Below are positions 11,151-21,243 of a stretch of 29,077 bases of DNA, piece after piece. The stretch lies in contig NWUY0300000180.1 of the NCBI GenBank assembly GCA_004151065.3, positions 14,373 through 43,449 on the forward strand. Direction: 5' to 3'. Source of the DNA: Larix sibirica. Taxonomy: Eukaryota > Streptophyta > Pinopsida > Pinales > Pinaceae. The notes beneath the pieces are model-generated. The model was not told where the DNA came from. It worked only from the letters and a program-made list of their open reading frames with translations, and ran no database searches. The position numbers and the translations under genes were made by a program. Positions within the stretch are counted from its first letter, which is position 1; each line of letters starts with the position of its first letter.

Positions 11151-11511
11151 GTACTTCTGGAAAAACCTCCACCTGGAACTGGCTCTGTCTCCAATCCTTG
11201 AATAATATCCACCACATCATTCGCTGCTCTGGCTGCTTCCTATGAACTGGGGGACTTCCCTGCCACTTGCTTTGGAATCTGTTTTGAAGTTCTGTTCTTC
11301 CTCACTATGCTCCTAGGAAGCTCCACATACTCTTGAGCATCCATCAATGTCAGCGCATACTAACTTGGTCTTTTGACAGTACTTGAAGAAAATTCTTGCC
11401 CATCTTCTTGATTCGAAGACTAAATCCCTAGTATCAGTTAAATATTTGGAGCCTCTGACTCACTCTCTGTCACTGACATCAATCCTCGATCCAAGATCTC
11501 ATTGGACCAAC
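11151..11511 (-). pseudogene. remnant of the Copia integrase-to-RT linker and pol 3' end
   Basis: The minus-strand translation contains SNEILDRG, VTESESEAP and DAQEYVEAPRSIVRKNRTSK. This acidic/serine stretch followed by a proline/basic segment resembles the variable region between the Copia integrase core and the reverse transcriptase. Stops interrupt it. It follows the GAG-pre-integrase remnant almost directly, so the integrase catalytic core is deleted between them. What follows up to the PPT is too short to include RT or RNase H. Confidence 0.5.
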
Positions 11512-11873
11512 CTACAGGTTTTTCCCCATCAACCTATATAACTCACCCTCTTTTAAACCAATCCTCACAACTATGTTCTGGAATCTCCCTCTGAATGTAT
11601 GAGCACATGTCCAGTCTAGAACAGGATCCCATACCCCTTGTCCTCCAGAGTAGAGACTGCAAGCAAGTTCATCTCCAATTTTGGGACATGCATCACTCAT
11701 GCCACCTCCAGAGTTCCTGTTGACTTTAGTTGAAATAAAACTGTTCCAACCCCCTTCACTGCATGTATGGTGTCAACCCCACTATCCACATAGCAATCTG
11801 AATTTGTCTCTGAAACACTAAGGAACAACTCCTTCATTCCCATCATATGGTTAGATTCACAATTGTCTACGAA
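11512..11873 (-). pseudogene. degenerate Copia protease and GAG-pre-integrase region
   Basis: Directly after the gag frame the minus strand reads FVDNCESNHMMGMKELF, where active Copia proteases have DSGAS(x)HM(x)G. It then gives TIHAVKGVGTVLFQLKSTG, VPKLEMNLLAVSTLEDKGYG and (G)LKEGELYRLMG. The last block is the GAG-pre-integrase signature ending in EG.LYRL. The catalytic DSG is DNC and several stops intervene (TGA after DSDA, TGA after LEVA, TAG after ILF), so no protease could be made. Confidence 0.8.
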
Positions 11874-12763
11874 TCATGCATCACTGTCCACAAGCTTTGC
11901 ACTTATACCACTTGTGCAGGAAATGTGTGCAGCTAAAAAGAACTCCTCAAACTTGGATGCAAACTCTTCAACCTCTGCTGAGGCTGCAACCTGAGTTTCA
12001 CCTTTTCCTTTCTTTTTGTTTGGACATTGACCAACATAGTGCCTTGTTTTGTGACAAGCAAAGCACTTGACTTTGCTCATGTCGTTTTTCTCACCCTTTG
12101 AAGTAACCCCACCATTGGAGCTTTTCTTGGCTTTGCTCTTTCCCGTGAGAGCAACATTCTCCTCATCATCACCTTGTTGTTGTCCTTTATGGTTGGATCC
12201 CATTCTCATCTCTTCTCGTGTGAATTTGTTCCATAATTTTTCCCAGTTGGGAAGATTCTCTCTAGCAACAATTCCATAGATGAAAACATTCCATGGTTTA
12301 GAAAAGTGTTTCAAGGCCGTTCTTACCAATTCTGGATATTCAACCTTCTCCCCAACAATAGCCAACTCATCATGGACTTGTGTGATTTTAGTGAGATAGT
12401 ATGTAACGGTATCAGATTTAGACATCTTCATGCTGTGAAGCTTGTCTTGTAGCACCATCTTCCTATTTTGGTTGCCACTTTGATAAAGCTCTGTCAGAGA
12501 TTCCCACATCTGGAAAGCATGCCTCTTCTTGGACACATGAGGGATAATGTGATCTCTGACAACATCTAAAATGATTCTCTTGGCTTTCACATTTTTCTTG
12601 TTGAAAGCCGCCAAAGGTACTCTATTGGTAGAAACAACCACGATTTTCTCAACGATATCCCATAGCTCACTTTCCTCCAACAACAATGCAATCCTTTCTT
12701 TACAGGTCTAAAATTTGATGCCCCTTCCAACCGATCTTTGAACTTCAAACTGGTAGCGATCTT
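11874..12763 (-). pseudogene. gag: Copia gag (UBN2-type) with CCHC zinc knuckle
   Basis: The nucleocapsid-type core of a Copia element. The longest frame (12686 to 11874, 270 codons) opens LLLEESELWDIVEK, has AFQMWESLTELYQSGN and NRKMVLQDKLHSMKM as in the UBN2 gag domain (about residues 50-150), and carries the zinc knuckle CFACHKTRHYVGQC (C-x2-C-x4-H-x4-C) near residue 210. The real N terminus lies upstream: IATSLKFKDRLEGASNFRP at 12760-12704 matches gag openings but sits in another frame, separated by a one-base deletion near 12703. The expected initiator ATG at about 12758-12760 appears as ATC. The fold-forming part and the zinc ligands survive, yet the start is lost, so I call it a pseudogene. 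Product, if any, would package element RNA. Confidence 0.88.
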
Positions 12764-12873
12764 CTTTTTGCCTTTCTGATACAACGAGCCCAAACCCTCC
12801 TTGGTAAAATAAACCCTCTTGCAAATCTCTTGCAGATATGTGTCAAATACTTGGTTTCTTTCTTAGAAGCAAA

Positions 12874-12885
12874 GCTACGATATCA
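12874..12885 (-). other. primer binding site of the Copia element
   Basis: Immediately inside the 5' LTR the minus strand reads TGATATCGTAGC. This matches 9 of 12 bases of TGGTATCAGAGC, the initiator tRNA-Met complement used by most plant Copia elements. Its position directly next to the LTR end supports both the strand assignment and the boundary. Confidence 0.75.
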
Positions 12886-13773
12886 TGCTAAATTTCCTTA
12901 AAACCTAGTTTCAGATTTCCAGTGCCAATAAAAATATTTAATGCTAAGATTTTATGCACAAAAATTTAACTTTTCCAGATTTGAAATTTTATGAATGGAA
13001 ATACTCTAAGTTTCTAGACATTAAGTGCACAATGGAAGATACAAAACCATTAACAAAAAATGACAAAGATGTACCTTGGAAAGCCCAATGGGGGAAACTA
13101 ACAAACATGGAGATTTTTTGATAATTAGTACTCACAAAGAAATTTGGAATATACAACAGAAATTTACAACAATAAAGAACTTGTACATTGCCTTGGGATT
13201 CGTAGCAACTCTTGTATGACCTGTTTCTATTGGCTGTAGGGATTGTACGACCACCAAAATATGCCCCTGGGTCCTCTGCCCTTTCTATTGCTGTAGATCC
13301 ACTTTCTTGCTGCCGTATGACCTCTTTTGGATTGTTGTATTTTCTCTTAAAGACTGTTGTACGACTTGCAAAAGCTGCCTCGAGGATGCCTTTTCTACCT
13401 TGCTGAGAATCTCTCCCGGGTTCTTCTCCTTTAGCCTCTTCAAGACTCTTTCTCTCTTTCTCTATCAACTCAGTTAGACAATTGTGTTTAATATCCTCCT
13501 TAGAACTCCTTTTTATAAAATTTTAATGATAAAATCCCTAAACTTAGATCTTCAAAATGATTAAGGGCTAAGATTAAATCTTAATCATTTGAGATCTACA
13601 TATGTAACTTAATATCACGTTGAGACAACTTAAGTCACTTTATCATTAACTATAAAAGTCACTTTAACTTTATAATAATAAAGTTAATGTCTAAAGAAGA
13701 CCCCCTTTAGACAACTTGATGTAGGTAGACACTTAGCCTATAGAAGTACCTGTATGAGCTATAAAACTCAACA
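12886..13773 (-). repeat. 5' LTR of the Copia element
   Basis: On the plus strand it begins TGCTAAATTTCC and ends AACTCAACA; it is 888 bp long. It aligns with 10241-11131 along its length, with substitutions and small indels. The minus-strand open frame at 12989-13468 lies entirely inside the LTR, and its counterpart in the other LTR is broken, so it is not a gene. Confidence 0.88.
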
Positions 13774-13778
13774 ATCAC
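13774..13778. repeat. target-site duplication, right copy (ATCAC)
   Basis: Partner of ATCAT at 10236-10240, with one transition between them. Confidence 0.7.
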
Positions 13779-14777
13779 AAGTTGTCTTGTTGGATATGGA
13801 TTATGTGTTAATCTAAATGATTGCAATGGTAAAAAAGATACTCAAGCTTTCACTCATGAAAATAAGGGGAAATGTCTTCATTAAGCACAAAGGAAATAAT
13901 CGATGCAACTATCTTGATAGAGTATTTATTGCGAGGGATGGACTATTGGAAATGAAGGACATGTTTAATGTCACTTTTAATAGTTGGCAAGATGAAGGTA
14001 TTGCCATGATCATGTTCCATTTTTACCCCTTTGTTTCTTCATCATGTAAAAAGTGCATTCCTTTGAAAACTAAATGTCCAATAGCATTTTTTATCCCAAT
14101 AAAAATAGGTTGTAAGTAAACCACCATAAACACTTGGCAAAACAAAATGTTGTATTGGTTACAAACCACAAACCAAAGTTACCCTATAAACTAAAATTGA
14201 CTCCTTGGACATAACATACTTTTGCATATGAAGTACAAAACAGAACACATCTATTACATAACCAATACAATATACATAAATAAACAATAATTAATTAGAT
14301 TGATTAATACAATATTTAAACTAAATATGAGTATACCATTATCAAGGATAGGACTCATCTTTGGTGGGTGTGATGTAGTCCTTTTCTTGGTGTCCACCCT
14401 CCTAGAATCACATTGGGGATTGTTAGTACGTATATTTACATTTATGAAAAAGTTGAGAGCAACAATTTTCTTCCTCACGGTACAATGCAAAGGACGAGGG
14501 ACTGTTAGGCGATAAATTTGGCAACGACAAAGTTCCAATTATCGTTCTTCCAATAGAGTTGAGCAATCAACATATATGGCAATTGGACAAGCAATTATGA
14601 TCCATGATTAAGGAAGAAACACAAATCAAGCTTCGGGATTGAAGAAGCAATCCAAGAATGCTACACTAGCAACAGTTGCAGTGCAGATATACGATCAACG
14701 ATGTTGATAGATCGAGGATCAAGATTGAAGACTCGTATGCTTTTAGACCCTTGAAAGTGCTTGGGTGTTATTTAAAG
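13779..14777. other. unassigned stretch between two elements
   Basis: The frames at 13817-14119 and on either strand at 14254-14538 show no domain. The part from about 14550 onwards (TTAAGGAAGAAACACAAATC, AAGATTGAAGACTCG, TGTTATTTAAAGCGC) has the look of an LTR or leader upstream of the large decayed frame. I cannot place an LTR boundary there. Confidence 0.3.
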
Positions 14778-14778
14778 C

Positions 14779-14983
14779 GCACGAGCCTGAATGAAACCAC
14801 TTGGGATGCGTGGCACCTCCACAGGAGCTTAGGCTCCCAAAAGTGGGTTCATAAAACCGCTCCGCTCATGAGCCTAAAACACACGAGCTTGAATGAAACC
14901 ACTTGGGACGTGTGGTGCCTCTACGGGCGTTTAGGCTCCCAAAAGTGGGTTCATAAAACCGCTTCTCTCATGAGCTTGAAATC
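14779..14983 (+). repeat. 102-bp tandem repeat, two copies, in a leader-like region
   Basis: CACGAGC(C/T)TGAATGAAACCACTTGGGA begins at 14780 and 14882. Both copies continue through GGCTCCCAAAAGTGGGTTCATAAAACCGC to ATGAGC(C/T)T. The 102-bp period equals 34 codons and the plus-strand frame 14676-15002 stays open through both copies, giving a repeated SLNETTWD...LGSQKWVHKTA peptide. It may be an untranslated leader duplication that is open by chance. It lies 300 bp upstream of the large decayed frame. Confidence 0.8.
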
Positions 14984-15278
14984 GCTTTCTTCATCTGCGT
15001 AGGAGACAGGGGGTGTCCGTCAACATGATGAGGTGACTGGATGAGGTGACATGATGTTCCGTCAAAGCTGCATGATCCAAAAAAGGGACTCAGATCTACT
15101 GTCAGAAGATCGACGGTCATCACCTCGTGCCCGGTCACCTTAGATAATGACATGTTTCCACGTGGCTGTTTCATTGAATTTCCTAAGAGCACTAAGCATT
15201 GTCTAGAGCTGTCTCTGAGAACTTCATCTGTCATTCCTCTGTGAACTTGAATTCCCCCACTTCACCAGAGAATTCCCA

Positions 15279-18200
15279 TTGCAGTCATCATCCATGGTTT
15301 CTGCACCACCATCCCCAACTCTTGAGCCCTCTACTACAACCTTAGTGCAGGATGACCACCTCTTAGACACATTTATCGAGGTTTTCGATACAATTACCTC
15401 CATCTCAGAAGTACAAGAAGTTGCAAGAGAAGTAGAGGATAGATTCAAGGTAGGACAAGAATACTTGCATCAATGGGTGTCAAGTATGCCCCTTGCAGTT
15501 ATTTCCAGAATGCGTCATTTTCTTGAACTAGTGGATTGGTGTGTTGAGCTCTACTCGGTGGAGAAGAGTGCGGTAGTAACTCGAGACGGGACAATGGCGT
15601 GCCAAATAAATAAATAATTCATTTAAGGAATGCTCGAAATTGCACCAGGGGTACCTCGCATGAATTTTAATGAAGATTCCTTGAGTGCTAAGTATAAAGA
15701 GCTATCCACAGAGGATAAGGAAAAGTTTCTTAGGATCTTGCTACCACCAGGAGCTCGCCTACATGTCTGGAATCTTATTTGAAATCCCCATAATAGCTAT
15801 GGCTACGATTTGCCAAATTTTGGCCTATAGTAGTCACTAGTTGGTTGACGACATAGTGTTTAGATTACTATTAGAAATGACTCCCACCGGTTCTGAGCCT
15901 AACATCAAACCCAATTTCACCCAATTTCTTTCTGACATGATCAATGAACAACTAAGAACTTTCTCCTCTGTCAAATATTTTAGATATCAGTCATACTTAC
16001 TATATATGATCTTTTGCTAGTTTTCAGATCATTTCCCCCAATCACTTCTTGAGATGGTCTTACATCATCCTTCCAATGAGGTACAATGAGTTTGCTAATA
16101 GGGTCATGTATGATATTTACACAATCCTGTATGGCATTTATCCCCCTAGTTTTTCTCCGAGTACAAGAAGTTTCTCCAATTGAGTCTAGACTCAACCATA
16201 GGGGATTGTTGTTTGTTTGAAAACCATACTGAGATCCAAATTTACGGTTGTGAGCTTCTCTCATACCAACTCCCTACTTTCTCGATTCCTAGGATTTTTT
16301 CCCTTGAGCATATCCACCAACGGTTGATTCTAAGCAGATCCATTTCGTAAGAAATAAAGCATCATAACATTCAAACTCCCTCAAGAGGTTGGTCCCTTTA
16401 TAGTCAAGACCCATACAGATCAATCAATTGTTGAAAGGATGCTTAATGTCCCGAATCTGCCTTTCGGATTCAAGTGGACTTATGATTCAAAGGGGGTCAT
16501 TTTTGAGAAGCAAAAGAGAGTAAAATTAGCAGAGTATGTGCATCAAACTTTGGAGCAGTTGGATAAAATTGCGAACTTAGAAAGTTGGGAAGAAGTTCAG
16601 AAAAACCTTCAACTAGACCAGCAACGCCCCAAATCCCAGGTAGTTCCAACATGGGTTAAAACTGATGCAGGCATGAAGAGATCTCATACAGAGACCACTT
16701 CTGATGTGGAGATGGAAGGAACCGATGAGGAGAAGACAAAGTTCAAGAAACCAAGAATAGAGCCACAATTTGTAATAATGGTTCATCAGACTCATGGAGA
16801 GGTGGCCTCATCATCTGCCAACCAATCGTTTTCAATAGCTAAGTGGCCATAAAGACCAGCAACATCTTCTCAAGCCCTCCCTTTTAGAACGAGATTAGCA
16901 GGGCTATTATCTCAGATTAGATTTGAGAATGTTCATGTGAAGAAATACATGTTTCCTAAGGGAGAATTCATGTAAGGAGGACAACCCAGACCGCTATCAA
17001 CTGTTGACCGCAAACAAGGAACTCTTAAAATGGATGTGTTAGAGCCTACTGTTGATGGGGGGAGATTGATTCCAGATCAATACAGAGCCACTCATATGAC
17101 ATAGAATTTGGATGCTTTTATCCCTCTAGACAAGCTAGAGATACACATGCAAACATGTGAGGTACTGTCTAGAGATGTTAAAATCCACCATAATGTACAC
17201 AAGCTGCAGAGCACAATGAGTAGGTTGGAGAAGAAACTAAAAAATAAAAAAGTAGCCAACAAGGCTAAGCAATTGAACATTATGGAGTTAGAAAATAAGT
17301 TGTTGAAAGGGGTATGGATCCTCTCAACCCTGCCCCTGTGCAAGGTCTTCTAAAAAAGATAGACAAGGAAATTCCAGTCTTGAAAAAGAGGTTAAATGTT
17401 CCTACTACCGAGCATGTGCAAATTCCAGAGTTAATGGTAGTGCAGGAAGAAAAGGAGCAAATGGAAAGAATGGTACAGGAGTATAAGGCCAAAATAGAAA
17501 ATTTGGAGAAGGAGATTAGTAGCCTAAAAGAAGAGAATAACAAGTTCGTGTCTACAAAAGGTGCTGCTCTGTTGGCATCTGCCTCCTCTGATCCTGCCGA
17601 TCAATTGGATAGAACAATGGCAGACATGATCTTCAAAGAAGTAGAAATCAACAAGATTAGGGAGGATCCTAGAAAGCAAGAGGAAGTAGTGCAGGTCTTG
17701 AAGCAGATGGGATAGAAAAGAGAAGCTATAATTTTGGACCTGCAAAATACAAGAGACAAGCTGCAAAAGGAAGTTGAGCACCTCACCAAGAAACATTCTT
17801 GTGAGTCTCCTTTGAAAAGGTCCAAACATTTGGCGTCGGATGAAATAATAGTTGTATTGACAAAATACTAACATCACTTTGTCATTGCCCAAGAAGAATG
17901 GGTCCCGAGCTTGAAAATAAACCAGAAATTGCTATGTCAGTTATGGACATCTTAAGCTCCAAAACCAATGAAGAATTGGAAGCTATGGCTATTAGGGACA
18001 AGACTTCCATTATCATGGATGCATCTAAACTAATTACAAAGAAGCTGTCTCAAATGGTGCAGGATAAGGCGATTCAATTGGAAAAGGATGTCAATTCATT
18101 CAAGGCAATTTTTCAGGACTTTATCAATTAAGGACTTCTGTCCCCTTGGGATGGTAATGGGGATCTAAACTAAAAATAGTATTATGATTCTTTGATATTG

Positions 18201-18630
18201 TTATGCAAAAATGATGATTTTAAATTTGGAGATGTAGATAGTGGAATCGAAGGTCAGTTTATATTGGAGAATTTAGCAGATGACTTTGGATTACTTTCAA
18301 ACCTTGAAATTAGTATTCAAGAATATGCCGCCATCCTTTTATTCACATCACACAGATATTTATATGTGTCTTCGGGAGATGATATCGCTTGAGTATCCCA
18401 TGGGAAAATAATGGAAGAATACATCTAAGTATACAACCTTAGCTGCTCAACACGTTTTGCTAACTATGATTCAAGGGATCCTAGTCGCATCATCCTCACA
18501 ACCACCTCAGATGCCATCTCAACAATTTATGCAATGACCACCTTAGGTTCCATTCCATCATTCCAACCGAAGGCTGACTCAACATTCAAGGCAACAGACC
18601 AGTGAACATCATAGTTACCAACAATGGTAG
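15279..18630 (+). pseudogene. large decayed unknown ORF with coiled coils and Q/P-rich tail
   Basis: I do not recognise the family. Coherent protein can be followed through successive frames: 15279-15779 (ELVDWCVELYS, then YKELSTEDKEKFLRILLPPG, with two stops), 15895-16020 (TQFLSDMINEQLRTFSS, YFRYQSYLLYM), 16076-16180 (NEFANRVMYDIYTILYG), 16201-16350 (ENHTEIQIYGCELLSYQLP, SLEHIHQRLIL), 16399-17310 (one frame, three stops), 17314-17880, 17898-18300 and 18301-18630. A basic patch, KFKKPR (about 16740-16760), could be a nuclear signal. Heptad-rich coiled coils lie at 17190-17300, 17430-17550 and 17715-17800. The tail (SSSQPPQMPSQQFMQ onward) is Q/P-rich and ends at TAG 18628-18630. Total length is about 1,100 codons with no obvious introns. 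It lies 95 bp before an LTR-like promoter, so a retrotransposon-carried ORF (gag-like, or an accessory/env-like ORF) is my preferred reading; a retrocopied host gene is the alternative. Confidence 0.6.
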
Positions 18631-18636
18631 ACTAAG

Positions 18637-18994
18637 TGCATAGCTGATCAATTTTGTTTAAAACAGAAAAAAAGATCATAACAGACGAACTTACGCTGTT
18701 ATAACAAGAAATGAAGATCACAAACTATAAAAGGAGGAAGCTACACTGAAATCAAGGATCGACATTTTTAGAGCAGAGTGTAACTCCTCTCATTTTGTTG
18801 TATATGAGCTATCAGATATTGCTATCTAGTATGTTGATGTAATTGGGGTAAGTGGATTAAGACCTTTTGGTCTATCAGTTTGTAATCCTCCTTATGTTTT
18901 GTACTATTCTTATGTTACTCCATATATCCATTTGCCATGTAATTGCTGCACGTATATATAATGAAATTCCTTAGAGGCAGCCTTTCGTCTCACA
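18637..18994 (+). mobile_element. LTR-like promoter/terminator region downstream of the unknown ORF
   Basis: A strong TATA box, CTATAAAAGG, lies at 18725-18734. A leader-like stretch follows (GAGCAGAGTGTAACTCCTCTC, GGTAAGTGGATTAAGACC), then T-rich sequence and GTATATATAATGAAATTCC near 18950. It ends in TTTCGTCTCACA at 18994. This order, a TATA box then a short transcribed segment ending in CA, is that of a U3-R-U5. The 5' boundary (a TG near 18637) is a guess, and no clear PPT or PBS was found. It could be the 3' LTR of the element that carried the decayed frame. I found no second copy upstream. Confidence 0.4.
18725..18734 (+). promoter_or_regulatory. TATA box
   Basis: CTATAAAAGG is a near-consensus plant TATA box. 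Transcription would be expected to begin about 30 bases later, inside the LTR-like segment. Confidence 0.45.
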
Positions 18995-19247
18995 TTTTGG
19001 ATCATTTGATGTGATGAATTATTATTTTTTCCAGTTAATGTGCTGTGGATTATTCATAATATGTTACATTGAATAAAGATGTTGTCCCTATTAATCTAAT
19101 TATGTGTCTACAATTACCTTATGTGTTGAACTATTGAATTCTTTATGCTCAGTACATTTTCTTATATTTTTGGGAAATACTATTTACTTTCATAGTACCT
19201 CGATTCCATTATTTTCATTGTGTCATATCCATATTTAAGCTAAAGCT
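18995..19247. other. non-coding, nothing recognised
   Basis: AT-rich with stops in all frames. TTTTGGATCATTTGATG just after the LTR-like end is not a convincing PBS. Confidence 0.35.
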
Positions 19248-19403
19248 AATGTTTGATATATCAAGAAATATGCCCATTTATTTCCATTACATCTCATATT
19301 TTATATGCTCATGATCTTTAACTATAATGTTTGATATATCAAGAAATATGGCTATTTATTTCCATTACATCTCATATTTTATATGCTCTTGATCTTGTAA
19401 CTA
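19248..19403. repeat. 78-bp tandem duplication
   Basis: AATGTTTGATATATCAAGAA starts at 19248 and 19326. Both copies run through ATTTCCATTACATCTCATAT and TTTTATATGCTC(A/T)TGATCTT. They are nearly identical, so the duplication is among the youngest events in the window. Each copy also contains the palindrome TTGATATATCAA. Confidence 0.88.
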
Positions 19404-21058
19404 TAACAATTTATAGAGGAAAGAACAAAATCTCATTGTTTCTCAAACAACAAAACACAAATACATGCAAATGCAAATTTACTGATTCCCTGGCATAGAT
19501 CTAAAACAACCTTGGAACATCTCAAGGACTAACATGATCCTCATTTGCATCCCCTCCCACTATCGTTCCTGCGACCTCTCCTCTAAAGGATTCTGATTGA
19601 TAGAGTCCAAATTTCAACGACGATGGGTGGTAACGTGTTGCATCCATTGCCACTATAATGTGTGGTACATGTTAGAATGGTTGTTTTACCAGCATAACAT
19701 TTTAGTCATGTTGCTCATCCTTGCCATTACTAGCTATGATGTTCAATGCATCTCTTTCATTTGGAATTCTCCTCCCCGCTTGCATAATTTTTGACCCCCT
19801 CTGCGAGTTTAGCTTTGGTCTACAACCTTAACCTTCATTCCAGTCATCTAGTTACACAAGTTCCGTTGTCTGTACGACTTCATTGCTGCGAGCTTGCCTT
19901 TGGTTTGCAATTTCGACAAGCATCCTCTCCCTTGCAAATATTTTTTCCACTCGGTTAGTTCGTGGGTTTGGAATTTAGCCTTACATTTCATTTAACTCTA
20001 TGATCTTGGATATGCTTTGCAACCTTGATTTTCGTCCCCTCCTCTACCCTCTCACNATTTCAAGTATTTTGTTGAAGAAGTATCTTAATGCATTTCAAGT
20101 ACCCTTCATACATTTCATGTATCCTAGAGTATGTGTATGATGTATGATTCAATTGATTAGAATGAGTTTCGGGAAGATTAATTTCAAGTATCCTTGATGA
20201 AGAAGCATCTATATTTCAAGTATATTTGTTGAAGAATATGGTTTAGTTGTTGGTACTGAGTTCCTGGATCCCCTCTGAGACTAGTCTAGTATATGTTTCT
20301 AGAGGGTAGTCTGGCGGATGTTGTCCTTGTTTCCTTGAGTTCACTCTACTAGTCAAGGTTCTCACGCAGGAAGCCAGTAAATGGGATGGTGATAGGATTC
20401 ACATCCCATAGGAAGTGGATATGGATTACTCTTTGATGTTTGAACTAAAATACATAGCGATTATCATTCAGTTGTAGAGAAAACTACAGTGATGTGACAA
20501 CTAAAAGCATAAAGAATACATCGTACTTAGAGAAATAGGTGCATTTCCGCCCAATCTTTGCACCTAGAAATTCTAGTGTGGGGTTTGCTCTGAATTTATG
20601 GTCCACTTAAAAGACAGTGGATTGGAATTGATTCTACTAACTACTCACTCAATGCTATTCATTAAGTGAGGTAGCAAAGAAAGGAATTACAAAGTTAAAA
20701 GATTCCTTTAAGGGGTCAAAGCTAGAAGTTTGGAAGGAAAGACTAGTAAATTAGGAGGATATAGGGGGGTAAAAGTGGAAACAAGAAGAAAGGATGCCAA
20801 CCGGGAGAATTCAAACAACAGAGGATAAATTAAGGCATCTAATAAGGTAATTATGACATAAAAAATGAGAGGTTTGAAATTAGGGATAAAGAGAGCTAAA
20901 CCAGAAATGGAAGTAAACTAAAAGCATCAAAAAGAAATATCCAAAAGTGGAAGACCAAAAGAAAAGAAAGGAATATCAAAGGCATGAGATGAAAACCCAA
21001 GATTCTTTCCTGGAATGGGTTGTACTCTGTATTTCATGTATTTGTTGGTAAAGTATAT
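19404..21058. other. non-coding stretch with a purine-rich segment
   Basis: No gene is supported; the 65-codon frame at 19597-19794 shows no domain. The motif ATTTCAAGTAT recurs between 20057 and 20225. From about 20680 to 21000 the plus strand is strongly purine-biased (runs such as GGAAGGAAAGAC and AAGAAAAGAAAGGAA). One undetermined base is present at 20056. Confidence 0.4.
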
Positions 21059-21096
21059 GCATGGGATGTACTCAAGGTTTCCCATGCATCCCATGC
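21059..21096. repeat. 10-bp perfect inverted repeat with 18-bp loop
   Basis: GCATGGGATG at 21059-21068 is the exact reverse complement of CATCCCATGC at 21087-21096. The loop contains CCCATG, an extra partial copy of one arm. No T-run follows and the function is unknown. Confidence 0.7.
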
Positions 21097-21174
21097 CACT
21101 CTAGCCCCTTCTTCTCAAGTACCAACAAGATCCAAATACGTTATATATTATATACATTATCAATATTATTCTAG

Positions 21175-21243
21175 TATATATATATATATATATAGATATA
21201 GATATAACATTACCAATACACTCCACACACACACACACACACA
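21175..21243. repeat. compound microsatellite (TA)10 ... (CA)10
   Basis: An uninterrupted (TA)10 at 21175-21194 leads into GATATAGATATA, and an uninterrupted (CA)10 lies at 21224-21243. The flanks are AT-rich. Such perfect runs are usually length-variable within a species. Confidence 0.92.

Larger units (their letters stand above)
10241..13773 (-). mobile_element. non-autonomous Ty1/Copia LTR retrotransposon, gag-only
   Basis: Two homologous LTRs (10241-11131 and 12886-13773, both TG...CA) flank an internal region of only 1,754 bp. On the minus strand the order is: 5' LTR, degenerate initiator-Met PBS, gag with zinc knuckle, dead protease, GAG-pre-integrase remnant, a Ser/Glu-rich piece resembling the linker between integrase and reverse transcriptase, PPT and 3' LTR. 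Integrase core, reverse transcriptase and RNase H are absent. Autonomous Copia elements are typically about 5 kb, so 2-3 kb of pol is missing. The layout matches the non-autonomous TR-GAG type described in plants. A counted 77-bp LTR stretch (10381 against 13029 onward) shows roughly 88% identity, so the insertion is old. The 5-bp target duplication is nearly intact. Confidence 0.9.

Noticed and set aside
11876-12279. Plus-strand frames of 64 and 70 codons
   Set aside because: They are antisense shadows of the gag frame, which has clear UBN2 and zinc-knuckle motifs.
12989-13468. 159-codon minus-strand open frame
   Set aside because: It lies entirely inside the 5' LTR of the Copia element and is not open in the other LTR copy.
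17092-17892. Several minus-strand frames rich in S, F and L
   Set aside because: They are antisense to the coiled-coil part of the plus-strand decayed ORF, where heptad-rich K/E text is more convincing.
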